Positions 27,159-35,943 of a stretch of DNA of 41,474 nt are shown here, in pieces (within the stretch, counting starts at the first letter, position 1; each line of letters opens with the position of its first letter). The notes below the pieces were generated by a model. It ran no database searches and was not told the origin of the DNA. It saw only the letters and a list, made by a program, of their open reading frames with translations. A program made the position numbers and the translations under genes. Origin of the DNA: Acidobacteriota bacterium (GTDB taxonomy: Bacteria > Acidobacteriota > Holophagae > Acanthopleuribacterales > Acanthopleuribacteraceae); the NCBI GenBank assembly GCA_002747255.1, contig PDUC01000008.1, positions 1 to 41,474 on the forward strand, written 5' to 3'.

Positions 27159-29576
27159 ATGAGATTCCTTTTACTTTTCGTTTTTTTCTGCAGTTCTTTC
27201 GTAAAGGCGGAAGACATTATATCAAAAGACCTGGAACGCCTAATGTCAGAAAAACAAGGTCCCTACAAGGTTTGGGTGTTTTTCAGGGACAAGGGCTTCA
27301 CTTCTAAAGCCAGTGAACAACGCGCTCTTGAAGCACTGGAACAGACCTATAATCCCAGAGCCCTGAAACGCAGAACCCTTCGCAGTGACCTCTACCTCCG
27401 AACGGGAAAGAAAATGCACACTCGCGACCTCCCCGTTTCAACCCGTTACATCCTCGAAGTGGAAAAGGCAGGCGGAACCCTTGCTCGCCGTAGCAATTGG
27501 CTGAATGCCATCAGTGTCTGGGCCGACAAAAAGGCCGTGAGAACCATGGCATCCCTGGACTGCATCCAGTCCATCAAACCGGTTGCCCGCGGAAGACGCA
27601 AAATGCCCATCCCATCAGAACCATCCAGTTCAAAACCAGCTCGTTCCATGGATTACGGTCGATCCGGCACCCAACTCGAACAAATAAATCTCATCAATCT
27701 TCACGATGAAGGCTATACCGGTGAAGGCGTGGTGATCGGCGTACTCGACACGGGCTTTAAAAGAACTCATGAAGCATTCAGCCTGCCGGGACATGAAGTG
27801 GAGGTCCTTGCGGAATACGACTTCGTAAACAACGACGCCAACACAGCTCCGGAGCCAGGTGATGATGGTGCCCAGCATCACCACGGCACGTACATCCTCG
27901 GCTGCATTGGCTCCTATTTACCCGGTGAAATGATAGGCGGGGCACCCGATGCCTCTTTCATTCTCTGTAAAACAGAGGACACAACAGGTGAATACCAGGC
28001 AGAAGAGGACAATTATGTCGCCGGTGTTGAATTCGCCGAACTCAATGGAGCGGATATAATTACCGCCTCTTTAGGCTACATCGACTGGTACACTCAAGCC
28101 GATCTGGACGGACTGACCGCCGTTACCACCATCGCCGTCAACGCCGCCATCGACAACGGGATGCACTTCTGCAATGCCGCAGGCAACGAGTATCACGACT
28201 CCGACCCCACCACGTCCAGTATTATTGCCCCTGCAGATGCCTTCAAGGTTATCACCTGCGGAGCGGTAACCTCTAGCGGAGCCATTACGTCCTTCTCATC
28301 CGACGGCCCCACAGCCGACGGTCGCCTCAAACCTGAAATCCTGGCGTTAGGCAGCAGCACAATCACTGTAAGCCCATTTAATGACAGTAATTACACAACG
28401 GTTGATGGCACTTCATTATCCACACCCCTTATTGCCGCTGCTGTTGCGTGCCTGATTCAGGCTCACCCGGAATGGACGGTAGACGAAATGCGAGACGCCA
28501 TTTTCCATACCGCCAGCGACTATGTCGCCAATGGTGAACCAGACCCCCTGTTCGTAAGAGGATACGGCATTATGAATGCCTTCGGAGCCATCCAGGACTG
28601 CAACGACAACCAAATACCCGATGTGATTGAAATAGCCAATGGAACCGAAACAGACTGCCAGGGCAACAGCATCCTGGATGTATGTGAAATTCTCGCAGGC
28701 GATGAAGAGGACTGTAACCTGAACGGGCTTCCCGATTCATGCGACCTGACTCCGCCCTCTCTCCTGCTCCAGGACGACCTCCCGGCAACCCAGGGCTGGA
28801 TCGAAATAGCCTCAACGGGTTCACCGCTCGATTTGGGCGATGACCAGGAAATATCTGTCTCCATTCCCTTCACCAATTTGATATTTCCAACAGGACAGGC
28901 GATAGTGGCCAATAACGGCGGTGTTGGTTTCAGTACGGGCACCGATCTGTCCCATAGTAACGAATCCATCCCTTCAGAATCTGCCTTTAACGGCACGCAG
29001 GCACTGTTACCTTTCTGGGATGATCTCGACTCCGACACAGGGAATGTCTTTGTGGAAACAAGGGGAACCGAACCCAATCGCAACTGGATAGTACAGTGGG
29101 ATGACCGGCCGCATTACAATGGTGATGACGTACTGAACGGAAATGAAATCACTTTTCAAATTCAGGTCTACGAATCTCCCATTAACAACATTTGGGCTCA
29201 AATACTCTACGAAGATACCGATTTCCAGAACCCGACAAATGACTTTGGCGCGTCTGCTTCCGTAGGCTATCAAAAGGATGAAACAAGCGGGCATCAATAC
29301 GCGTTCAATCAAGCGGTTATCACTCCAAGCACCATTTTGTCTCTGGTATTTGATGACCCGCCCTTCTCGTCCGACGAAAATGGAAACGGTATACCCGATG
29401 AGTGCGAAAATGTCTGTTTGGGAGATCTCAACGAAGACGACATCGTTGATGAAAGCGATTTCCTGGCCGCGCTGCCAATGTGGAAAATCGATCCGAAAAT
29501 GGACTTAAACCGTGATCAGACTGTTGACTTAAGGGACTACCTGCTCTTGCGTGAATCTTTCGGGCCCTGTGAATAA
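27159..29576 (+). CDS. Secreted subtilisin-like (S8) protease with dockerin-like C-terminus
   Basis: An 805-residue protein. ATG at 27159 with CTGGAGG upstream is chosen over an in-frame codon 45 nt earlier because it opens a signal peptide (MRFLLLFVFFCSSFVKA). Residues 30-140 look like an inhibitor-type propeptide. The catalytic triad is Asp197 (GVLDTGF), His242 (HHGTY) and Ser419 (GTSLSTP). After the protease domain come CNDNQIPDVIEI / DCQGNSILDVCEI / DCNLNGLPDSCDL repeats, EF-hand-like Asp/Asn motifs with paired Cys. A beta-sandwich-like region follows (about 540-720). The C-terminal 65 residues hold two Ca2+-loop halves of dockerin-like type (GDLNEDDIVDESDFL, MDLNRDQTVDLRDYLLL) ending in CE. 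An extracellular, Ca2+-stabilised protease; no cohesin is seen. Confidence 0.92.
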   Translation: MRFLLLFVFFCSSFVKAEDIISKDLERLMSEKQGPYKVWVFFRDKGFTSKASEQRALEALEQTYNPRALKRRTLRSDLYLRTGKKMHTRDLPVSTRYILEVEKAGGTLARRSNWLNAISVWADKKAVRTMASLDCIQSIKPVARGRRKMPIPSEPSSSKPARSMDYGRSGTQLEQINLINLHDEGYTGEGVVIGVLDTGFKRTHEAFSLPGHEVEVLAEYDFVNNDANTAPEPGDDGAQHHHGTYILGCIGSYLPGEMIGGAPDASFILCKTEDTTGEYQAEEDNYVAGVEFAELNGADIITASLGYIDWYTQADLDGLTAVTTIAVNAAIDNGMHFCNAAGNEYHDSDPTTSSIIAPADAFKVITCGAVTSSGAITSFSSDGPTADGRLKPEILALGSSTITVSPFNDSNYTTVDGTSLSTPLIAAAVACLIQAHPEWTVDEMRDAIFHTASDYVANGEPDPLFVRGYGIMNAFGAIQDCNDNQIPDVIEIANGTETDCQGNSILDVCEILAGDEEDCNLNGLPDSCDLTPPSLLLQDDLPATQGWIEIASTGSPLDLGDDQEISVSIPFTNLIFPTGQAIVANNGGVGFSTGTDLSHSNESIPSESAFNGTQALLPFWDDLDSDTGNVFVETRGTEPNRNWIVQWDDRPHYNGDDVLNGNEITFQIQVYESPINNIWAQILYEDTDFQNPTNDFGASASVGYQKDETSGHQYAFNQAVITPSTILSLVFDDPPFSSDENGNGIPDECENVCLGDLNEDDIVDESDFLAALPMWKIDPKMDLNRDQTVDLRDYLLLRESFGPCE

Positions 29577-29582
29577 CCGTCA

Positions 29583-29616
29583 AGGGTGCTGTTCGAAAAA
29601 GGGCGATCAGCACCCT
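29583..29616 (+). terminator. Hairpin after the protease gene (no T-run)
   Basis: Perfect 9-bp inverted repeat AGGGTGCTG (29583-29591)/CAGCACCCT (29608-29616), 6 nt after the stop codon, with a 16-nt loop. There is no T-tract, so it may be a Rho-assisted or mRNA 3'-end stabilising structure. Confidence 0.5.
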
Positions 29617-29742
29617 CGCGAACAAACAGCTAAGTGCGATCCACCATTCTTTTGTCCAAAAAGCCGTCAAGCTGCAAGACAGGCAGCCTGACCAACCAAA
29701 GCGGTTTGAACGAGGCATCCACCGACTAAACAGGAGTGAAAC

Positions 29743-30777
29743 TTGATTAGCAATTTATTACAGTACCTGGTAGATCTTTCGGGTTTGTTTATTGGAATAG
29801 GGCTCTTTCTTGTTGTGGGAATTGCCCTCTTGAAACACGGAGCTGATGGATTGGTGAACGGATCTTCCAACCTGGGTTTGAGAATGGGCATTTCCCGCGT
29901 TTTAACGGGACTGACCATTGTGGCTTTTGGAACTTCAGCACCTGAATTAGTCGTATCTACTGTCACGGCCATTCAGGGTAAACCCGAAATTTGTTTTGGG
30001 AATGTGATTGGGTCCAACCTGGCCAATACCGCCCTGATCCTGGGCGTTTCAGCCCTGATCGCGCCTGTTGTCATACAAAAGAAAACCATTGTTAAAGAAG
30101 GACTGCATTCTTTCCTGAGTTTATTGCTGGTTCTTGTCTTAGCATTCCAGGGAAAGGCATTGAGCCGTCTCGACGGCATCATTTTACTGGCTGTCTTTAC
30201 CGCCTGGATGACCTGGCTTGTAGCTGGAGCACGAAAAGGTGAAAGTGAAGATATCGCCTCCGATGTGGTCTTTCATCCCCGGCACTTGGGTCTGGACTTG
30301 CTTTACACCGTACTCGGCTTAACAGGCCTGGTTCTTGGAGCCAACCTGCTGGTAGAGGGTGCCATCCTGTCTGCAAAGACCATGGGCGTTCCCGATGTGT
30401 TCATTGGCCTGACCATTGTCGCGGTGGGCACCTCCCTGCCGGAACTCGCGGTCAGTGTGGTAGCGGCACTTGAAGGAAAATCCGATCTTACCGTTGGCAA
30501 TGTGTTTGGTTCCAATATTTTCAATGCCCTGCTCATTTTAGGTGTCTGCTGCACCATTCAGCCAATTGAATTCCTGTCGACGGGCTCGGCCATATCAGCT
30601 ACAGACGTGAGCCTGCCTCAACCGCTCTCAACAGATCTGCCCTTTACCGCCCTGGTATGCGCTTTGATCATCCCTCTCATGGCCCATAAACTCACCTTGT
30701 CGCGTCTGAAAGGACTCTTCTTACTGGCTCTCTATTTTGGTTTCATGGCCTTTTTGATCTTCAGAATGCAAGGCTAA
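29743..30777 (+). CDS. Na+/Ca2+ exchanger family membrane protein (CaCA, YrbG-like)
   Basis: A 344-residue integral membrane protein. It starts with TTG at 29743; AGGAG sits 6 nt upstream and no ATG fits. Ten or so hydrophobic helices are arranged as two homologous halves. Each half carries the family alpha-repeat: TIVAFGTSAPELVVS (about residues 60-74) with GNVIGSNLANT, and TIVAVGTSLPELAVS (about 224-238) with GNVFGSNIFNA. The acidic residues in GTS(A/L)PEL bind the cation. It exchanges Na+ or H+ for Ca2+ or another cation across the inner membrane and could use the Na+ gradient made by the NQR complex. Confidence 0.93.
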   Translation: MISNLLQYLVDLSGLFIGIGLFLVVGIALLKHGADGLVNGSSNLGLRMGISRVLTGLTIVAFGTSAPELVVSTVTAIQGKPEICFGNVIGSNLANTALILGVSALIAPVVIQKKTIVKEGLHSFLSLLLVLVLAFQGKALSRLDGIILLAVFTAWMTWLVAGARKGESEDIASDVVFHPRHLGLDLLYTVLGLTGLVLGANLLVEGAILSAKTMGVPDVFIGLTIVAVGTSLPELAVSVVAALEGKSDLTVGNVFGSNIFNALLILGVCCTIQPIEFLSTGSAISATDVSLPQPLSTDLPFTALVCALIIPLMAHKLTLSRLKGLFLLALYFGFMAFLIFRMQG

Positions 30778-31197
30778 TCTGATAGATGCATCCATGATCT
30801 TGAAAAATAAAGGCATCTTTTTAAAAGGGAATCACCGAAAAACACACTTGATTGGCTGCCATTTTATGCCGGTTTTCCGCGAATTGAGAACATATACCCA
30901 AAATAGCCTGAAATATGGAACACTTTATCTGAATGACAGTCTGTCCAAGTGAAACCAGACTGCGCAAATCACTCTATCTCTTCTTTATTGCAATGTTTGG
31001 ATATGTTAAAATATGGCATACGCCATGCGTATTCCCGCCGAGATTGTGGTTATGTCCGATGGAAATGCAACGGTTGCCTGCACCAAACCAAAAGGCAGCA
31101 CAACCTGAAAAATACCGCTACACCATGTCGACCTACCTAAGTCTTTTATAAAGAACCGCAATCTACGGGTTCAAAGTCGTCAATTCAAGAGGCCTAA
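30778..31197 (+). promoter_or_regulatory. Upstream region of the cdaA operon
   Basis: No gene lies here. An extended -10 element TG-T-TAAAAT lies at 31004-31012, with a poor -35 upstream, giving a start near 31019 and a leader of about 180 nt. Right after it lie two overlapping palindromes, ATGGC-ATAC-GCCAT and ATACGC-CAT-GCGTAT (about 31012-31030), a plausible operator or leader hairpin. I see no ydaO-type c-di-AMP riboswitch. The ribosome site of cdaA is AGAGG just before 31198. Confidence 0.45.
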
Positions 31198-32085
31198 ATG
31201 GAAACACTTAAGTTTTTACTTGAGCTCTTAAAAGTTCGAACACCCAACTTCGCCGATTTAATGGATATCATCATCATGTGGGCACTTTTCTATTGGGTAC
31301 TCAAAGCAATATACCGTACACGAGCCATGCAGATGGCCGTCGGTTTAATTGCCCTTTTTCTCATTCAATTTTTTGCCACGATTTTTAACTTAAACGTCTT
31401 AAGCAAATCGGTCGGTTCTCTCTTTACCATTATTCCCATTGTGATAATTGTCCTGTTTCAAAATGAAATAAGGAACGCTCTGGCTTCTCTGGGAAGGAGA
31501 TCGGGTATTGAGTTCAGGGGGAACAGTCAGCAAATAGGCCATATTCTGGATCCCATTTTCCAGGCAACCCTCAAGTTCAGTGCCAAAAAGGTCGGTGCCC
31601 TGATTGTCTTTGAACAAAGGCAGAGCATGAGTGACCTCATTGAAACAGGTGTCGCACTGGATGCCATTCCCTCTTACGAGCTTTTGAGAAATATATTCGA
31701 TCCCTCCAGCAACCTTCACGACGGTGCCAGCATTATTTCAGAAGGTAAAATTGCCTCTTCCGGCGTTGTGCTTCCCCTTACCTCTCAACAGAATTTACCC
31801 AATTATTTCGGTACACGCCATCGGGCGGCACTGGGCGTCTCAGAAGAATTTGATTGCCTCGTCCTGGTGGTATCAGAGGAAACCGGCCGAATCAGGATAG
31901 CCAAAGGCGGTGAGTTCACACCTTCACTGGAACCTACAGAAGAAGCTCTGAAAATAGCCTTTAACAGCTTGATTGACAAACAGGAAACTGAATCAGACCT
32001 AACTACAGCCCGCCGTATCGCACAGTTTTTCTCATCGAAAAAACTCGAGGCGACAGAAAAGGAAGAAAAAGATGAGAGCATCTGA
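31198..32085 (+). CDS. cdaA: Diadenylate cyclase (CdaA/DacA type)
   Basis: A 295-residue membrane-bound enzyme making c-di-AMP from two ATP. Three N-terminal helices (about residues 20-90) are followed by a DisA_N cyclase domain. The catalytic DGA is at 175-177 (NLHDGASII) and the ATP-binding RHR motif at 207-209 (FGTRHRAALG). Both are intact, so the enzyme should be active. First gene of cdaA-cdaR-glmM-pdxJ-like-maf; in Firmicutes and others CdaR and GlmM bind and modulate CdaA. The extra Lys/Glu-rich C-terminus is about 20 residues. Confidence 0.96.
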   Translation: METLKFLLELLKVRTPNFADLMDIIIMWALFYWVLKAIYRTRAMQMAVGLIALFLIQFFATIFNLNVLSKSVGSLFTIIPIVIIVLFQNEIRNALASLGRRSGIEFRGNSQQIGHILDPIFQATLKFSAKKVGALIVFEQRQSMSDLIETGVALDAIPSYELLRNIFDPSSNLHDGASIISEGKIASSGVVLPLTSQQNLPNYFGTRHRAALGVSEEFDCLVLVVSEETGRIRIAKGGEFTPSLEPTEEALKIAFNSLIDKQETESDLTTARRIAQFFSSKKLEATEKEEKDESI

Positions 32086-33211
32086 AGAATCAACACCTAA
32101 AGCATACCTGAGAGCCGTCTCGCTATTGCTTGCCCTCATCCTCTGGGTTGTTTTTTCAGGGCGGATGGCAGAAGAAGATAAAAAGGGAACGCGAGTGACC
32201 AGAGTGTTTCGCGTATCGCTTGCACACTTTGGTCAACCCAGTGCCATGGAAATCACTTCCGATGTGAATGAAGTATTCGTCTCCTTGTCGGGCTCTGAGA
32301 AAGAAATGAGACAACTCTCCCGCAACATGCTGATCGTCAAACTCGACCTCAGCCAATATGAGTCCGGCAGTCACCAGGTTCCCATCCACAATGAAAACGT
32401 GGAAATTCCTGAAAGTTTTAAGACCATAGAAATCGAATACGTGCAGCCCAGAGCCATTCGCTATAATCTCGAATTGAAAATCAGAAAAAAACTTCCCATC
32501 ATTGTTCGCAGTAAAGGCAAGCCAGCTGAAAATTATGAGTTAAAGGAAATCGAAGTCAACCCGAGCCAAGTGACCGTTTACGGACCGAAATCTGAAATTG
32601 ACGACCTGCACTTTCTCATCGGTGAATCCGTTCTCATTCAGGATGCCGATTCCAATATCACAGGCAGAGTTTCTTTTGACTACGACAAACAGTTCCCTGC
32701 CAACACCACGCTGGAAGAAACTGCCACCATAGAGTACAAGGTCATAATCAAGGAAAAGCTCTTGAAAAAAACCTTTGGATCCTACAAACCCGTCTTTGAC
32801 GGCTGGAAGCCCGAATTGAAATTCAAACCTCGTAAAGTCAAGGTTCAGGTGGAAGGTCCCATTACGCTGGTTCAGCTTCTCAACAGGGACTGGCTTGAAA
32901 TCACCATCCCCAAACCCGAGAGCGAAGAAGTCCCTGAAACCTTGCCTCTCACCTTTAAGTGGAAGCTGCCTGAACCGGTTATGCAGGCCCCTGCCGATTC
33001 CGGTTCATCAGAAACCGCTTCACAAGACAGCAAGAAATCGCAACCTGGCTCAAAACCTGAAGCTCAGGCAGTACAATCCGAACAGAAAACCAATGAAACC
33101 AAACCGGATAGCTTCGCTCGTGAAGCTGATCCTGAAATGGCGAGACTTCGAAAAGCAATCGGACAAATTAATGTCATTCTGAATCCTGCCGAATTGGAAG
33201 TCAGAAAGTGA
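32072..33211 (+). CDS. cdaR: CdaR, YbbR-domain regulator of CdaA
   Basis: A 379-residue protein overlapping cdaA by 14 nt. One N-terminal membrane helix (about residues 13-29) anchors an extracytoplasmic part with two or three YbbR beta-domains. The repeat pattern includes LPIIVRSKGKPAENYELKEIEVNPSQVTVYGPKSEI, typical of YbbR. Residues about 305-350 are a Ser/Gln/Lys/Pro-rich, probably disordered linker. It is expected to stimulate or restrain CdaA at the membrane. Confidence 0.92.
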   Translation: MRASEESTPKAYLRAVSLLLALILWVVFSGRMAEEDKKGTRVTRVFRVSLAHFGQPSAMEITSDVNEVFVSLSGSEKEMRQLSRNMLIVKLDLSQYESGSHQVPIHNENVEIPESFKTIEIEYVQPRAIRYNLELKIRKKLPIIVRSKGKPAENYELKEIEVNPSQVTVYGPKSEIDDLHFLIGESVLIQDADSNITGRVSFDYDKQFPANTTLEETATIEYKVIIKEKLLKKTFGSYKPVFDGWKPELKFKPRKVKVQVEGPITLVQLLNRDWLEITIPKPESEEVPETLPLTFKWKLPEPVMQAPADSGSSETASQDSKKSQPGSKPEAQAVQSEQKTNETKPDSFAREADPEMARLRKAIGQINVILNPAELEVRK

Positions 33212-33215
33212 GGCG

Positions 33216-34538
33216 ATGTTGATTTTCGGCACTGATGGAATTCGAGCCAGATTTAATACTGAACCACTGACAGAGGCCACCATCGGCCGTCTCTCCCTGG
33301 TCCTGAAACAATGGCTGCCCCCAAAAGCAACCGTGGTATTGGGCAGAGATACCCGCGAAACAGGCCCGCAGCTTCTCTTCTGGCTCACCTCTGCCTGGGA
33401 ACACGTCACAATAGTCGACCTGGGAGTGGTCCCCACACCGGTGGTCGCCTTTGAAACAGCAGCACGGAAGGCCGACCTGGGTATCATGGCTACAGCTTCA
33501 CACAATCCCTCTTGTGATAACGGTTTAAAGTTTTTTGCAAGTGACGGCTCCAAAATTGTCAAATCGCAAGCCGACCAATGGTCCCATACCGTACTTGAAA
33601 ACAAGACCCAAACACAGCATACCTTGAACACTCAACCGGGTTATGAACTCAAACAGGCCGAAACAGCCGAGCCGGTGCATTACAGCAACTTTCTCAAGAG
33701 GCACTTTCAACCCAATCCGGGGAAATTTGTTTTCGATCTTGCCAACGGAGCAGCCTGCCCCTGGGTGGAAAAATGGATTCAGTTCTTCTTCCCCAACGCC
33801 ATTGTCATGGGAAACAAACCAAACGGTACAAATATCAACAGGGAAATAGGCGCTCTGCACCCCGAGCTTTTGGCTGAAAAAGTCAAAGCGGAGCAGGCCA
33901 TGGCGGGCTTTGCCTTCGATGGCGATGCCGACCGGCTGGTCGTGATCAACCAGCACGGGGAAACCGTCCACGGTGATCGCGTTCTTTTCGGGCTGTCTTC
34001 CCTGATAAAAAACAACAAGCATGTCGTGACCACCATTCTGGCCGGTCTCGGCCTGGAAGAAGCCTGCAAGCGATGTGGTCTCACCCTGTCGCGAACAGCT
34101 GTGGGCGATCAGAATGTTCTCTTTGAAATGCTGAAATCAGGAGCTCTGGTGGGAGGTGAGCCAAGCGGTCACTTTATTTCCGCCGATTTATTTGCCGCGG
34201 GCGACGGGTTCCTGAATGCCTTGCGAGTGGCCTCAGCCATAACCAAACAAGCTTCTTTCCTTACCAATCTGATCGATCTGGTTCCGCTCTATCCGCAATT
34301 TGAACAAGCCTATCCTGTTTCCATGAAACCGCCACTGAACCGTCAAAAGCGCATTGCAATCGCGCTGACTTCGCTCGAGAAAGCTCTGCGCTCCGGCCAG
34401 AATCCGTCCGGCAGAGTTATTTTGAGGTACTCGGGCACAGAAATGAAGATACGCCTGTTTATTGAAGCAAAAGACCTTGCACCCTTCCAAAAAAACATCG
34501 ACAATCTGATTCAAGCCATTCAAGAGGAGCTGCAATGA
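33216..34538 (+). CDS. glmM: Phosphoglucosamine mutase
   Basis: A 440-residue enzyme of the alpha-D-phosphohexomutase family. ATG 4 nt after the cdaR stop, with GAGG. It opens with IFGTDGIRARFN. The phosphoserine loop is TASHNP (Ser95), the Mg2+ site FDGDADR (Asp235, Asp237, Asp239), the sugar-binding loop GGEPSGH, and the phosphate-binding loop RYSGTE near the C-terminus. It converts glucosamine-6-P to glucosamine-1-P for UDP-GlcNAc and peptidoglycan. In Firmicutes it also inhibits CdaA by direct binding, matching its place here. Confidence 0.95.
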   Translation: MLIFGTDGIRARFNTEPLTEATIGRLSLVLKQWLPPKATVVLGRDTRETGPQLLFWLTSAWEHVTIVDLGVVPTPVVAFETAARKADLGIMATASHNPSCDNGLKFFASDGSKIVKSQADQWSHTVLENKTQTQHTLNTQPGYELKQAETAEPVHYSNFLKRHFQPNPGKFVFDLANGAACPWVEKWIQFFFPNAIVMGNKPNGTNINREIGALHPELLAEKVKAEQAMAGFAFDGDADRLVVINQHGETVHGDRVLFGLSSLIKNNKHVVTTILAGLGLEEACKRCGLTLSRTAVGDQNVLFEMLKSGALVGGEPSGHFISADLFAAGDGFLNALRVASAITKQASFLTNLIDLVPLYPQFEQAYPVSMKPPLNRQKRIAIALTSLEKALRSGQNPSGRVILRYSGTEMKIRLFIEAKDLAPFQKNIDNLIQAIQEELQ

Positions 34539-35284
34539 TTGCAAGCAACCACACACCTGGGCTGAAAAGGCCGCGACTGATTCTGTCCATCGATCCCATC
34601 GCCGCAATGCGGATCTCGAGAAAGAGCAACATACCCGACCCCATCCACTTCGCGTTAGAATCGGAAATGGCTGGCATCGACGGTATTAAAGCTCACCTGC
34701 GGCTGGATAGAAGACATATCCAGGAACAGGATGTCGACCTGCTCATCAAACAACTGAAAACCGATTTTTTTCTGCAATTATCCATCAATCAGGATGTCGT
34801 TCACCTGGTCAACACCTTCCGGCCCAAATACGTCATACTGGTAGCCGAACGAAGGGATGAGGTCACAACGGAAACGGGTCTCGATGTCACCCTGCTTTCC
34901 AAACAAATCCTGCATACCGTCCGGGAACTGGACACCCAGACAACCAAAGTCTTCCTGGCCGTTGACCCCGAACTGGATCAAATCAGAGCTGCGGCAAAAA
35001 TTGAAGTACACGGTCTGTGTATCAGCCTCAGAGACTACATGCTCGGCAACAAAACCAGAGGGCTCAGCAGTAAAAAGCACATCGCAGAAGCTGTCAAACT
35101 CAGTTTGAAATACGGTCTTGAAACTCATTTCTTCAATTCCATTACATGGCAATCACTGCCGTTTCTGACCAGTATCTCCGGCATTTCCGCCATTCACATC
35201 GGGCATCAATTTATTTCAATGTGCCTGTTCAAAGGCATAGAAAGCTCTGCGGCAGCCTACCAGCAAAGGCTCTCACGACAATGA
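34535..35284 (+). CDS. PdxJ-like protein lacking most catalytic residues
   Basis: A 249-residue homologue of pyridoxine-5'-phosphate synthase, recognisable by PDPIHFALESEMAGIDGI, HLRLDRRHIQEQDVDLL, AERRDEVTTETGLDV and IHIGHQFI. Against E. coli PdxJ (residue numbers from memory) the active site is degraded. The NIDH motif is SIDP (Pro21 for His10), NLEMA is FLQLS (Gln81 for Glu72), IEIHTG is LCISLR (Cys162 for Glu153), and NAGHGL is FFNSIT (Asn201 for His193). His54 and the GH phosphate-site pair (223-224) remain. It probably keeps the TIM-barrel and perhaps ligand binding but not synthase activity. ATGA overlaps with both neighbours place it firmly in the cdaA-glmM operon, where deltaproteobacterial operons normally carry true pdxJ. 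Confidence 0.85.
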   Translation: MIASNHTPGLKRPRLILSIDPIAAMRISRKSNIPDPIHFALESEMAGIDGIKAHLRLDRRHIQEQDVDLLIKQLKTDFFLQLSINQDVVHLVNTFRPKYVILVAERRDEVTTETGLDVTLLSKQILHTVRELDTQTTKVFLAVDPELDQIRAAAKIEVHGLCISLRDYMLGNKTRGLSSKKHIAEAVKLSLKYGLETHFFNSITWQSLPFLTSISGISAIHIGHQFISMCLFKGIESSAAAYQQRLSRQ

Positions 35285-35883
35285 ATCCCGCTTCCTATTA
35301 CACTGTTTTGCTGGCTTCACAATCACCCAGACGAGCGGATCTGCTCCAGCAACACGGCTACAGGTTTCAGGTTAAAGTGAGTTCCGCTAAAGAGCACATG
35401 CCCTGCGCGACAACCGTTCGGGAAAAAGTGGTCGAAAACGCGCGTGTTAAAGGCGAAGATATCCTGAGTGAATTGAACGACAGCGCTCTTTCAGCCACAC
35501 AGCCCACCGTACTGTGCGCGGCGGACACTCTGGTTGTCCTGGGTGAGCGGGTTTACGGTAAGCCCGCAAACTATCGGGAAGCCAAAGACATGCTGAATGA
35601 GCTCGCCGAAAAAACGCATAAAGTGCTGACCGGTCTTTTTCTGAAAGAACTGAACGGAACCAACGTCTTTGAGGGCCTGGAAGAAACCGAAGTGGTACTC
35701 AAGAAAATGAATGACACCGAACTGGAGAAACTCTTTGCCAAATCGGATCCGCTGGATAAAGCTGGCGGCTACGGCTTTCAAGACGCGCCGGAAATCGTCA
35801 AATACGTCAAGGGAAGCCACACCAATGTCTATGGACTGCCCATGGAACTGCTCACCAACATTTTATCTTCCTGGATTCCATAA
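35281..35883 (+). CDS. maf: Maf family nucleotide pyrophosphatase
   Basis: A 200-residue protein. ATG at 35281 overlaps the stop of the previous gene (ATGA); a longer frame has no support. It opens with VLLASQSPRRADLL, the Maf signature. AADTLVV with GKP downstream, and DKAGGYGFQ near residue 160, complete the family. Maf proteins hydrolyse non-canonical or dTTP/UTP nucleotides and have been linked to septum formation. Last gene of the operon; repeats begin about 60 nt downstream. Confidence 0.94.
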   Translation: MNPASYYTVLLASQSPRRADLLQQHGYRFQVKVSSAKEHMPCATTVREKVVENARVKGEDILSELNDSALSATQPTVLCAADTLVVLGERVYGKPANYREAKDMLNELAEKTHKVLTGLFLKELNGTNVFEGLEETEVVLKKMNDTELEKLFAKSDPLDKAGGYGFQDAPEIVKYVKGSHTNVYGLPMELLTNILSSWIP

Positions 35884-35943
35884 TACCTGTTTTTCATTCA
35901 GTCAACTGCATCTTCTGCTCTTTGAGCCCACGCATTAGATAGA

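Noticed and set aside
30778-31197. c-di-AMP (ydaO-type) riboswitch before cdaA
   Set aside because: None of the conserved ydaO core sequences are visible in the leader.
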